Positions 42,159 through 52,034 of a stretch of DNA of 64,000 nt are shown in pieces. The stretch's first letter is position 1. Every line of letters begins with the position of its first letter. The translations under genes were made by a program, and so were the position numbers. Under the pieces are notes generated by a model. That model worked only from the letters and a program-made list of their open reading frames with translations, had not been told where the DNA came from and ran no database searches. Origin of the DNA: Isochrysis galbana (Eukaryota > Haptophyta > Isochrysidales > Isochrysidaceae); contig CM030944.1 in assembly GCA_018136815.1 (NCBI GenBank), positions 744,456 through 808,455 of the forward strand. The letters are read 5' to 3'.

Positions 42159-42821
42159 AACACTGATGCAGACAACGGGAACGGGCACCACTAGAGGCAA
42201 TGTGACATAGACGGGATCCCCACACCCAAACACGGCCGCAAGGACGTTACACGAGAGTGACCAGACCAAAAGGCCTGCTCCGACCCCACACTCCAAACCA
42301 GACCTCAGGTAGTGCACCGAGGTCGGACCCCGGAAACCAAAGAAAAAGGAAAGAAGGGGGGCAGGGGAGGAGGTGGAGGGAGGGGAGATAAGGGCGATGG
42401 TAATAGAGAGGGTGAGTCCTGTAGACAGTAGGTGTATAGCCCCGAATCTTCAGATGTTTTTTTTTAAGTTTGACTGTTGACTGTGTTTCACATGTAGGGT
42501 CCCGTTCCTTTGCCGCGCCGCGACAAATAAAAAATTTTAAAAAAATTATCTATCTAGATAGCTGTGGGCGGCAAAGCTAATATTAAGCTATTATTAGGTG
42601 CGCGGAGCCACTTACACGCACTCACACGCGCACATACGCACATACGCTCAGAGCTGAAGGCGCGCTGCGCGCGCGCAACACCGTGTTCAACACGGCGGAG
42701 TCCCGAGAGCTATCGGGGGGCGTTGGCTCCTGGGCGGTAACAGATACATAGTCTTTTTCCCTCTCCCCCTCTTCTCTGATCTCGCTTTCGCGCGCGAGCC
42801 CTAACGGTCGCTCCGTGCGTC
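42159..42821. other. Intergenic; repeat end and ESCO leader
   Basis: The ccgaatcttcagatgttttt segment near 42443 resembles gcctgaatcttcaggtgttt near 55598, suggesting a shared repeat end. The last 100 bases before the ESCO ATG are pyrimidine-rich (ctttttccctctcccc), typical of a leader. Confidence 0.45.
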
Positions 42822-43828
42822 ATGCCGCACCCGCTGATGGGCGGCCGTAAAAGCCTCGCCCTGCTCGGCGTGAAGAAGCGGAGGCCTGCCACCGCCAGCG
42901 GCAGCTCTGCCAGCCTTAAGAAGCCCGTAAGCAAGATGGAGCAGCTCTACCTCGACTTTGGGCAGAAGTCGTTCGGCAGGCAGATCCACTGCCAGCGGTG
43001 CGGAATGATGTACACAGAGGGAGAGCCCAACGACGAGGCGGCGCACAGGGCTCACCATGAGCGTGCCGTGCGTGGAGCAGTGATGAGGGAATGCGACAGC
43101 GAGCGAGTGGTGTGCTCTCGCTGCTTCCAAAGCCCGGCCTCGCTCTCGCACATCGCCTTTCTGCCACAGTCTATGAAGGAAAGCAACCCATCTCTGCCAC
43201 CGTACAGGTTTCACGCGACAAGGATGGCATTCGAATTGTCACAGTTAGAGCATCATCGGCTGAACAGCAACAGAAAAGAGTCCGTGAGGCCATGGACCTG
43301 ATGGCGGTAGACTTAGGGGATTTGGCGTTGCCACAAGATTTTTGTGCGTTCTTGGCCATAGGACCTGATGCTCGGCTGCATGGTTGTGCCATCGCGCATC
43401 CCATTCACGTTGCTTACCATGCTGAGTTTGCTGCGGCCTGCCAGACAGATGAATCGGGCTGCAGCACGGACCGAATTCGTCCTGCATCAGCAAAGAGCAA
43501 TACCCATGCAAAGCAATCCGCATCCTTACGCCGTGGTGAGAAGGCCTCCCCTGCTGCGTGTGGCATCTCGCATATTTGGGTGGCATCGCAATATCGAAGA
43601 CGGGGTGTGGGCATGTTGCTCCTCGAAGCGGTTCGACGCCATATGGCGAGCTCATTTGAGCTGGAGCGCAGGCAGATGGCATTTTGCCAGCCAACAGATG
43701 CCGGATGCGCCCTTGCATTGGCCTACATTGGTGAGGGCTTGCCATTGCTCGTGTACGATGGGTCAGAGTTCACAATGGACAATAGAGAAGCATCTTCCCA
43801 GCCGACTGACGGAAATTCTGTCAGATGA
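42822..43828 (+). CDS. ECO1: Eco1/ESCO-type cohesin acetyltransferase, two exons
   Basis: Proposed as two exons, 42822-43109 and 43208-43828, joined across a 98 bp GT-AG intron (43110-43207) in phase 0, giving 302 residues. Residues 55-79 are the ESCO C2H2 zinc finger (HCQRCGMMYTEGEPNDEAAH). The junction reads SERV-VSRDKDG, matching the ERVVxxxxDG segment of the family. The GNAT part follows: LHGCAIAHPIHVAYHAEF, then CGISHIWVASQYRRRGVGML and AFCQPTDAGCALALAYIGEG, with the acetyl-CoA loop (RRRGVG) and a C-terminal LLVYDG. Eco1/ESCO acetylates Smc3 to establish sister-chromatid cohesion in S phase. The insert at residues about 185-213 is unusual. The N-terminus is short, as in yeast Eco1. The intron is my inference from frame shift, splice sites and family alignment. 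Confidence 0.88.
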
Positions 43829-44446
43829 CCTGGTGAGAGGGCGCGTCTGACCATGCGAGATATTTACACACTGGGCGTGAGATTTGGAGCGACATCAAAA
43901 GTAAATGCTGGCAAAGAGAAGCTCTTTACTAGAAGAATAAAGAGATGAGAGAGTTACGTGTTACACTTACTGGTTGACATTATTTTGGTGAATTTTGGGT
44001 TTGTTTATCGGCTCCCCCTGTTGCGGGTAAAGGAGGCCCTTTGTACACTTACCCCTCTCGTACGCTCCCGGCTAGGTTTCCCCGCGCGACCCCTCTCTGT
44101 CGCCGCACCCTGGTTCCCTCCCCCCTCCCCCCCGCGCCGTCCCGTCTACGCAGAGGAGGGCGACGTCTGGCTTTTCGCTGCCTGGCGAGACGTGCGCGCG
44201 GAGGTGGCGCGCGGTGCGCAACGCCCTGGTGGAGCGCGCGCTGCGCGGCGAAGCGACCGAGCAGGTCGTTCGGTGGGTCGCGACCCACGGCGCGTGAAGC
44301 GCGCCAAGCGCGAGGCGTGAAGAGGGTGGCGGTGTGGCGGTGTGGTGGTGTGTGTTGGTGTTGGGTGTGTCAGGCGGGTGCGGGGAGAGGGGGGGAGGGG
44401 AGGGCGTTGGCCGGTCGGGTCACACGGTTCCGTCTGGGCTTGAATA
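43829..44446. other. Intergenic, nothing certain
   Basis: The sequence 44330-44400 is G/T-rich with gtgtggtggtgtgtg repeats. The minus strand of about 44425-44520 encodes a strongly hydrophobic segment (LLSIFAVIAVIVGLIFILSM) that may be the end of the broken gene described next. Confidence 0.4.
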
Positions 44447-44709
44447 TCAACATGGAGAGTATGAAGATGAGCCCCACGATGACGGCGATGACGGCGAATA
44501 TCGACAGAAGGCGACCAGGAGGAATATTTTGGTGATGCCCGCCTTGATGTGTTTGTTCGATCGGCCAACCGCTGAGTCCTCCTCACACTCGAGAAAGAGC
44601 GAGCGCACCGGGTGAGCCCACGGGATGGCCTGGAGATCGACGTCTTCTCCAAAGCGCACGTCGTCGGTGCTGACAAGGGGCGGGCCTTCGATGAGCGTGC
44701 TCTCGCCCT

Positions 44710-46335
44710 CCCAGTCCCAGATGGGACAATAGGCTTCTAATAGGTTCTATTAAGAGGTCAAGAGGCCTACCGGACCTGTTACCTGTTAATAGGTAACAGG
44801 ATAAAAAAAACCTTTCAATATTCTCGCCTCGCGCGTGGCTATAGGCCTATACTATAGGTACCGCTATCGTAGCCACGCCCAAATAAATCATCTCAGATCC
44901 CTTCCTCTCCCAAGTCGCGTTCCGCCAAAAGAGGACCAGGTGGTTTTTCAACATATCTGTTTTCTTTTTAGTTTCGAGTATGTGTTCAGTGCTTGGTGAG
45001 AGCCTTCACCACAGTCCAACTCCCTGTGCGCACTCACGAAATAGTTTCGTTACACGTCTTTAGAGGCGAGAGGCGAGCACCATGCCGATCTACCGTCCTC
45101 AGCTCAAAAGGGTAGAATGAAGAAGATGAAAACTCAGCACGCGTAGCTGGGGGTATAATAGTTAACGTAAAGTAGCCATATACGAGATGTTTCGTTTGCG
45201 CAGCACGTGTGATTGCTTGCAATCATTGTGCACGCCGTGCGTATGCACATCGACTTCCCCCCCGCGGGGCGCCGTGCGTGCGCATAGAAACTTTTTCGCG
45301 TGCAGCGCTCAGACACCGTCCTCGACCAAGACGTTGGCCCTGAGCGTTTTCGCACATAACGTTAATTGTGAGTTAATTACATGTGAAATTATCTCTCATT
45401 CTGAAGTTTGCTCAAGACAGAGGCATCGGTTGACCAGACCCCCGCACCAGAGCGCACCGCGTGCAGTTTCATAACGTTAAAGAAAAAATCAAAGCGCCAC
45501 ATTACAGAGGCAGGCCTGCGGCGCCAGGTCGAGCTCCTGCATCGACGGAGTCGAGCTCCACTCCTCGTCGGCCCTCTCGACCAGCTCGCGCAGCAGCTCG
45601 CGCAGGTCGTCCGCGCACTAGCCAGTAGGAGCCTTCTCACTCTGGTAGGCCGATGAGAGGGGGGACCCCCCCCCCCCGGGGGCGGGAGAGAGAGAGACCA
45701 GATCAGCCGTTTACGTTAATGTTCTCGTCATATACGGTAATAATCAACCGGTCACATGGGGGTGCCCCGGGGGTTCCGCCCGTCCTCCGCGCCCAGAGTT
45801 CCCCCGCGAAAAGAGTGAACGCACGGCGTGCACCTTCCTGGAAGTTGATATGCGCACGCACGGCGCCCCCGCGGGGGGGGGGCGCCGGTGCACATCGCGC
45901 CGTGCCCACGCACGGCGTGCACATGTGATTGCAAGTCATCCGCACGCACGGCGTATCCGCGGGGGGACCGATGCACATCGCGCCGTGCCCATGCACGGCG
46001 TGCACCGATGTGATTAGCGAAGAAGCTTTGACGGCGTCTTATAATTTTAACAATATCTAATGTTAAACAACTATAATACAACTGTGGACATTTGATCGCT
46101 CAATTCGACTGATGTCCCACTATTGACGGAACGACACCTCCTAGTTAGTAACTAAGCTCAGAAGTAAGAAGCCAATCATATTCATGTTATAAATCACATA
46201 CTGATACATCTATACTATGAGTAAAATGAGTTTTATTTTGACCTGTTACGGACCTATTGCGACCTGTTAACATATCCTGTTAATAGGAAGAGGCCCCCGA
46301 AACCTGTTGACCTTGTACCTGTTGTCCCATCCGGG
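44710..46335. mobile_element. hAT-like MITE (family H) with 8 bp target duplication, carrying a nested family T element
   Basis: Flanked by CTCGCCCT on both sides. The left end contains CCCAGATGGGACAATAGG; the reverse complement of the right end is CCCGGATGGGACAACAGG. The subterminal regions are rich in cctgttaatagg-type words. Without the nested element (44912-46139) it is about 400 bp long. Confidence 0.85.
44912..46139 (-). mobile_element. Transposon family T, short copy nested in the family H element
   Basis: Its ends (AAGTCGCGTTCCGCCAAAAG at the left, ggaacgacacct at the right) match the long copy at 33312-36083 in opposite orientation, flanked by cc/cc. Its centre differs: 45500-45620, read on the minus strand, gives DDLRELLRELVERADEEWSS, apparently a gene fragment absent from the long copy. 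Confidence 0.8.
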
Positions 46336-46689
46336 CTCGCCCTTGGAGCCCGGCTCGGAGAAGAGTGTCATCTTGCACCCCGCGCGCACGGCTGCACGCT
46401 GGGGGTCGCGTATGTCGACGTCATAGTTGCCGGTTGCGAAGCTGTGGGTGTCGATGCGCCCAGCGATGTTGCCCATGGCCCATGTCATTGACGGGTAGCT
46501 TGTAGCTTGTCACATCGCGGCTCTCTTTCCCCTCTCTCTTTCTTTCATGGTGCTGTGGAGGCTGTGGGCGGCGCGGCCGGGCGGTGGATCGCGCCCGGCG
46601 GTGTGCTGGGGTCGTGTGGGGAGGCTCCGCACGGGTGCACTATACTACTCTACGTCTACCGGGCTGGCGGCACCTTTCTAAGCAGAGAG

Positions 46690-46865
46690 AAATAGAAGAG
46701 ATTTGAAGATTAGATGTACTACTAAATAAAGTAACGTATTCCTGCAGAGTAGAAGATTTGAAGATTAGAGAGAAGGAGGGGGAGGGGGAGAGGCGGGCGC
46801 GGCGCGGAGGCAGCGCCAAGCGCGAGGGACGGAGGGAGAGGAGAGGGAGAGGAAGAGAGAGAGCG
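46690..46865 (+). promoter_or_regulatory. Purine-rich leader and promoter region of syntaxin 5
   Basis: A 16 bp word, gatttgaagattagag or a close variant, occurs twice (about 46698 and 46757), followed by GA- and GGA-rich DNA up to the ATG. Similar purine- or pyrimidine-rich leaders lie before several other genes here. Confidence 0.4.
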
Positions 46866-46888
46866 CGCGCCCGGCCTATAGCAGGAGC

Positions 46889-48044
46889 ATGCCACACGCG
46901 GAAGACCGGACTGCAGAATTCTTTGCCGTTGCCGACGCGCGCTGCCAGCTGCGCGGCCGGCCGCCGTGCTCAAGGCCCAAGCCGCAGAGGACGAACTTTG
47001 GCGCTGCCAGCTCGCGTGTCGGGCAGGCTATCCACGAGCTTGACGGGCGTGTGGCGCGCCTGGCGAAGCTCGCGGGCAAGACCAGCCTCTTTGATGACCC
47101 TGCAGTCGAGATTGCCGAGATCTCCGCGCTCGTGAAGAGCCAGCTCGGCGCCATTGGGCAGAACATTGAAAGTCTCGCGCGAAGCGGTCGTCCAGGCGGC
47201 ACACAGTTTGGGATGCACATGGAGGCTGTCCTGAATTACTTGAAGGGTGGACTGCAGCGAGGAACAGAGGCTTTCCAGGTAGCATTGCAGCAGCGAGAGG
47301 CCATTCTGTGCGCCAAAGAGGCGCGTGCAGGCAAGCTCTCAAGCCTGGCTGCTGCTCCAGCAACACCGGTCAACCGCGGGCCGACCCGAGGAGCACCAAA
47401 CAGCTGCTGTATGAGTGGATCGTTGACCAGCGCTAGCGGCATGGCGACGCCGACTGCAGGCGGCAGTTTGCTCCACCGCCGAAGGCCACACCCTGCCTTC
47501 ACCACCCCGCAGGCTGCCGCCATCAATGGTGACAGTGGAACTGCAGGTTGTGGCCACTATCCCTCACCGCCTGGCTCAGCTATCGCCATCGACATGGGGG
47601 CGTATACACCTAGTGCCGGACAGCAGCAGCAAACTTTCTGGACTCCACGCTCCCGGAAGCACCGGCAGGAGGAGATGAACCAGATGCAGTCAACGCTGGC
47701 TGAATTGGGAAATATGTTCCAAAAGTTCACGGCGCTGGTCGCGGAGCAGGTGCGAAGCATGCTTGATAGCGATTCTTTGTGCCCACACCCGCTAACGTGC
47801 AGCGCCGCACATGGTGCGGTTGTTCATGCATACTCAACTTTTCCGGTTCCATCCTTGTTTGCTACAGGGTGAGCGGATCGAGCGGATCGATCTTGACACG
47901 GAGGCCTCCGTCGCCAACGTGGAGAGTGCCCACGTGCAAATACAAAAGTACGCGAAATATGTCAGTGCTAATCGTGGACTCATCATCAAAGTCTTTGCTG
48001 TTTTGTTCTTTCTCATCGTCCTATTTGGCACCGTCATGCGGTAA
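46889..48044 (+). CDS. STX5: Syntaxin 5 / Sed5 family Qa-SNARE, two exons
   Basis: Exons 46889-47749 and 47868-48044, with a 118 bp GT-AG intron in phase 0, give 345 residues. The N-terminus has DRTAEFFAVAD, corresponding to the DRTxEF motif of syntaxin 5. The Habc region includes RVARLAKLAGKTSLFDDPAV, the KSLFDD signature of this subfamily. A Ser/Pro/Gln linker follows. The SNARE motif runs from MNQMQSTLAELGNMFQKFTA through ERIERIDLDTEASVANVESA, and the protein ends in a tail anchor (VFAVLFFLIVLFGTVM). The predicted ionic zero-layer glutamine is the last codon of exon 1 (Q287). Sed5/syntaxin 5 drives fusion at the ER-Golgi and within the Golgi. Both exon reading frames and splice sites are directly visible; the splicing itself is inferred. 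Confidence 0.92.
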
Positions 48045-48591
48045 GCAGCTGCTGATAGCATCATCTCATTCACTCACCGGTCAAATTTACTCCGCCGGTA
48101 CTCAATCATACCGGTGGCATCTCTCTAGGCTGCTAGTGGCCTTACATTGCCAAAGGTTTAGGGTTCTTTGTCTGGGGTTTGTGGCATGCATCATGTTTGG
48201 TGTCCTCTTTGGCAACGCCCGCATTGCGTAATCATGCTTCTGGGCCACTAAGTTTATACTCTATTACGATGGGAAACAAACACGCCGCCGCATCCCTCTC
48301 CTCCTGCCCCTGTAGGGCGGTCAATCAGGGCTTTTTAAGGTAGTACTAATAGCTTGGGGGGGGGTCGACATTTTTGACCGTGGGGGCGGATTTGGAGTCG
48401 GTTGAGTGCCCTTGCCCTTGAGCCCATACCCACAAATTACCAATCAAGTACTCACCACTCACCATATGCAAAATTCTGCACCTGCCACCTCTCCGCTCAA
48501 GTGACTTCGAGAGTGCAGTAGAGGAGCAGCGAGAGGGAGAGGGGGGAGAGGGAGAGAGGGAGAGGGGGGAGAGCAGAGAGATGAAGAGGGG

Positions 48592-48905
48592 CAAGAGGGA
48601 GAGAAAGACGAAGAGGGAGAGCCGCAGGGAGAGGAAGCGGGAGCGGAAGGGGGAGCGGGAGCGGGAGGGGGAGAGGGAGAGGGGGAGAGGGGGGCAGGGA
48701 AGAGAAAGACGAAGAGGGAGAGCCGCAGGGAGAGGAAGCGGGAGCGGAAGGGGGAGCGGGAGCGGGAGGGGGAGAGGGAGAGGGGGAGGGGGGCAGGGAA
48801 GAGAAAGACGAAGAGGGAGAGCCGCAGGGAGAGGAAGCGGGAGCGGAAGGGGGAGCGGGAGCGGGAGGGGGAGAGGGAGAGGGGGAGGGGGAGGGGGAGG
48901 GGGAG
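48592..48905. repeat. Three tandem ~100 bp purine-rich units
   Basis: The word agagaaagacgaagaggg begins at about 48600, 48701 and 48800, each followed by agccgcagggagaggaagcg and ggagcgggagcgggaggg. The units are nearly identical. Confidence 0.9.
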
Positions 48906-49625
48906 GGAGCGGACGGCAGACGGAGACATGGGTGTTGTGGACTGTGAGGTAGTTGTGGTGAGTCTGTGTGAGGTTGTGGTTGTGGATTTGTAACATGAGA
49001 GGCATGATGCATGGGTGAGAGGAGCGGGAGGGGCGACCGGAGGCAGCACGGGAAGGGAGCACGCGGGCCGGCACCGGCGAACCGTGAGCTGGCATGACGA
49101 GGGAAGACAAACCGGGAGACAGAAGGGCACCGCTTCCCACGCAATTTCCACGTAACTCTCGACGACGGAGAGAACTTCAATCTGGACTACGCGGTCCGTT
49201 CTTCGGTCGAGTGCGTTACCCCAGAGGGAGAAATAGCCATCCACGGCGTGTTGTATTGTTGTATTCAGGCCTCCTGGCATGAATATTTCGGCATGGGTAC
49301 GTGCCTTCGTCGTTGTCCATTTCACATGCCCGTCATTTGCCCTCCCCGTTCTCCCGATGAGCCCGTTCCGGGCTCCCCGGATGAACCGTGCGCCGCGCTA
49401 GCCGCCGGTGCGCCTCCGCGACTCGTTTCCAAAGAGGAAACGAGCTTCGCTACGACAGCGCACGACCGTCCCGGCCGCCCCACTGGGCGCGCGGGGGAGG
49501 GGGAGGGCGGCGGGCTTGTTGCCGGGCGGGGGGCGGGGGGCTGGGAACCAGCGCGGCCGGGCTTCTTATGGTTCGCAAATAGTTTTACGATTTTCCAAAT
49601 AGCAAATAGGCTGTCGTTCTTGACT

Positions 49626-49757
49626 GCTCAGCCCCTGCCAAAGGGCAGCAAGGGCTGAGGAGGACTGAGGATGGTTGTGTAGGCGCCCACCTAGGGGGTG
49701 TCTGCGATGGAAAGAGGGGGGCGCGAGGCCCCCATTGGCCTCCTACATATAAAAGTA
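49626..49757 (+). repeat. P-repeat copy with TATA-like box
   Basis: It has cagcccctgccaaagggcag, then ggtgtctgcgatgg, ggggggcgcgaggccccc and the end tacatataaaagtag; TATAAAAG is at 49748-49755. The following 200 bases contain only short frames. Confidence 0.75.
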
Positions 49758-50377
49758 GTTGCACCTTTGTTCGTAAAGAACCATCCGCACTACACAGCCC
49801 CTACCGCCGATGCACAGCCAACCACAAGGGGGCAATCAGGCACAGTTGACCGTTGCATGATCACGCGCTGGAGGGCGGCCACTTGGTTAGGGATTGGCAT
49901 GCTGTTGGGCCGTCTGGGCGGTAAGAAGCCGTGAGGGGCCGCGGTGAGGCAACTGGTAGCAGAGTGTCGTAAAGATGGCCGTGTCATAAGAGTGCCGCGC
50001 GTTTCGCCCGCCTTACCCACAACACTGCAATCGTTCCGAGTTCATATGTCCCCTAGGTAGGGCTCCAATCTTCCAAATCAATCCTTCCCTACCTGCCCCT
50101 CGTCCCTCGCTTCCAAGAATCTGCCGCCCCACACACAAACACACTTGACAGGTGATGGTGTTCGTAAGACTGTCCTCTGCCCCCCCCCCCCTGCGCCTTC
50201 CTCACGGGCGCTAGCTTGCGCGCACCAAGTGCTCGTCGTGAATGGTCTACGGATCCTTTGTAACACATGAGAGCTGAAAAATACTCAGGTGAAGCTACAA
50301 CTTCAGACCTCATCGCGCCGTTCCGATCATTGGAGCTGAATTGAGCTCCCGCGGCTATACGCCGGGATTGGACAAAT

Positions 50378-51283
50378 TCAACTGTCACTCGTAGCGGCGC
50401 CCACATGGAATGTCGCTGTGGTACCTCCATCAACCACAAGCATCGCGCCATTCACATGTGAGGCGGCGTCAGAGGCTAAGAACACTACAGGCCCGACGAC
50501 TTCTCTGGGATCGCCCCATCGTCCAGCTGGATTACGGGATGAGATTAGAGCAAGCATTTTGGGATCCTGTGATCGCGCGCGTGTCATCTCGGTGTGGAAA
50601 AAGCCCGGGCAAATTGCATTGACAGTGACTCCGTCAACAGCCAATTCAGACGCCATGGAGCGTGTTAGCCCGGCGATTGCGTGCTTTGAAGTGCAGTATG
50701 CCGTTGCACGCGAAGTCCCATGCTCAGACATGATCGAACCGATGTTGATGATGCGACCCCAGCCTCGCTCACGCATTGCCTTGGAGCACTCGCGACTGAG
50801 AACAAACGGAGCAATCACATTGCACTGCATAACCACATTGAAGTCCTCCGTGCCAAGTTCTGACACCTCGGCACGATGCACCATGCCGGCATTATTCACG
50901 AGGATATCTGGCGAGCGCCCAGTCGCCTCGATCAGCCGAGGCAGAGCGCCAGCCACCTGAGCGTCGTCGAGCGTGTCGAAGGGCAGCACTGTGCATTCGG
51001 CCGCAGGATGCCGTGCCTTGATGGCGTCGCGGGCTTGGAGCAGTGTCTTCTCCTCGCGTCCGGAGAGCACGACGTGCGCGCCGCACTCGGCCAACCCGCA
51101 CGCCATCTCTAGCCCCAGCCCCCGCGAGGCACCGGTGACCCAAGCGAGCCGGCCGTCGAGGCGGAAGAGCTGCTCAGTTGCACTCCGCTCTGCCGGCAGC
51201 GGCGCATGCTTGGCAGAAGCGATGGAGCTGATTGCGCCGATCGCACCGCCGCCCAGCACCAAAGCGCGACGGAGCATCCTCAT
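50378..51283 (-). CDS. Classical short-chain dehydrogenase/reductase (SDR)
   Basis: A 301-residue single-exon gene. It has the Rossmann dinucleotide motif TGASRGLG (about residues 50-57), the structural NNAG (near 129), the catalytic serine in NIGSIMSEHG and the YCTSK motif. A C-terminal VNAICPGFFHTEMT and the terminal NGAMLVVDGG complete the fold. Relatives reduce or oxidise hydroxyl groups of sugars, lipids or quinones; the closest pattern I recall is the gluconate 5-dehydrogenase/3-oxoacyl reductase type, but substrate is not decidable. Residues 1-33 form a hydrophobic, positively charged leader (RRALVLGGGAIGAISSIASA), which suggests targeting to an organelle. The plus strand upstream is a long CT tract (51296-51680). 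Confidence 0.9.
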   Translation of the reverse strand: MRMLRRALVLGGGAIGAISSIASAKHAPLPAERSATEQLFRLDGRLAWVTGASRGLGLEMACGLAECGAHVVLSGREEKTLLQARDAIKARHPAAECTVLPFDTLDDAQVAGALPRLIEATGRSPDILVNNAGMVHRAEVSELGTEDFNVVMQCNVIAPFVLSRECSKAMRERGWGRIINIGSIMSEHGTSRATAYCTSKHAIAGLTRSMASELAVDGVTVNAICPGFFHTEMTRARSQDPKMLALISSRNPAGRWGDPREVVGPVVFLASDAASHVNGAMLVVDGGTTATFHVGAATSDS

Positions 51284-51295
51284 TTCCTCTTTCCT

Positions 51296-51566
51296 TCACT
51301 CCTCTCCCTCTCTCTCCCTCTCCCTCTCTCCCTCCCTCCTCCCCTCTCTCTCCCTCTCGTTCTCTCCCTCCCTCCCTCTCCCTCTTTTTCTCTTTCTTCT
51401 GTTGCTTCCGTCCTCTCTTCTCTCTCTCCTCCTCCTCTTTCTCTCTCTCTCTCCCACTCTGCCCCCTTGTGTCTCTTTCTCTGTTCCTTCACTGTCTCTG
51501 CCTGTCTCTGCCTTCCCCCCCTTCTCCCCCCCCTCTGTTTCTCTTCCTCTCTCTCTCCCTCTTCTC

Positions 51567-51597
<31 letters not shown>

Positions 51598-51680
51598 CTC
51601 CGATCTTACCTCTCCGTCCATCTGTCCCCTCCTTCCATTTTCTATTCTGCCCTTCTCTCTCTTTCTCTCTTCCCCTTCCA
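51296..51680. repeat. Polypyrimidine tract upstream of the dehydrogenase gene
   Basis: The plus strand is ctctc/ccctc-rich for nearly 400 bases with a C-run near 51570-51592. On the sense strand of the dehydrogenase this is a polypurine tract, the opposite polarity to the giant gene. Confidence 0.9.
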
Positions 51681-52034
51681 CCCGTCCCCGCGAAAACAAA
51701 ATCCCGCACGCGGGCAGTCGGGCCCAGGGCCAGGGCCTGCCAGAGGAGCGAGAGCCCTAGACCTACTTTAGTAAAGTAAAGTTACACCCGAGTTGCAGGG
51801 GTGCCGGCCGAAAAAGAAACCTGTGAGAGCAAGGCTTGAAGTTTGTTGGCGTGGGCGTGGCACGGCGTGACCAAGGATTCGAAGACAAACAACTCGGTCT
51901 CCTGGTTATGGTTTGAAGTTTGAAGTTTGGTGGTGACACCGAGTTTAGACTTTTTTGAGAGGCGGAGCGCATGCAGCATGCAGCATGCATTGACATTGAC
52001 TCTAGGGCGGTCATACACACGAAAAAAACCTTTT
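51681..52034. other. Intergenic, nothing recognised
   Basis: No domain-bearing frame. The motif tagggcggtca at 52003 marks the start of the following repeat A copy. Confidence 0.4.

Larger units (their letters stand above)
44447..46488 (-). pseudogene. Small membrane-protein gene interrupted by a nested transposon insertion
   Basis: The upstream part (46488-46336) encodes 51 residues from MTWAMGNIAGRIDTHSFATG to FSEPGSKGE. The downstream part resumes at 44701 in the same frame with STLIEGPPLVSTDDVRFGED, then PWAHPVRSLFLECEEDSAVG, stopping at 44447. The eight bases CTCGCCCT (44702-44709 and 46336-46343) are the target duplication of the intervening element; removing the element and one duplicate gives a continuous 135-codon reading. 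Near its end a one-base shift would replace the reading with a membrane helix (LLSIFAVIAVIVGLIFILSM), so a second lesion is possible. The MTLFSEPGSKGE segment faintly recalls beta/gamma-crystallin motifs, but I would not assign it. It is divergent from the syntaxin gene, about 400 bp away. Confidence 0.6.
48045..50377. other. Intergenic: purine tandem repeats, unrecognised coding-like piece, P-repeat copy
   Basis: 48520-48910 is a purine tract. 49110-49290 reads on the plus strand as RNFHVTLDDGENFNLDYAVR followed by SSVECVTPEGEIAIHGV, which looks like real protein, but no start, stop or splice context supports a gene. 49626-49757 is a P-repeat copy. 50030-50377 is the 3' flank of the dehydrogenase gene. 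Confidence 0.45.

Noticed and set aside
44746-46311. A 1.57 kb intron in the broken gene, with a weak GTCAAC donor and an AATAG acceptor
   Set aside because: The 8 bp duplication and inverted ends explain the interruption better, and exact excision restores the frame without invoking weak splice sites.
47868-48235. Alternative syntaxin tail exon near 48140-48235 (short hydrophobic reading ending MFGVLFGNARIA)
   Set aside because: It lacks a SNARE-compatible splice frame, and the tail anchor at 47980-48044 is already complete.
49110-49290. Protein-like plus-strand reading (RNFHVTLDDGENFNLDYAVR)
   Set aside because: No start, stop or splice context and no recognised family; noted in the intergenic description only.
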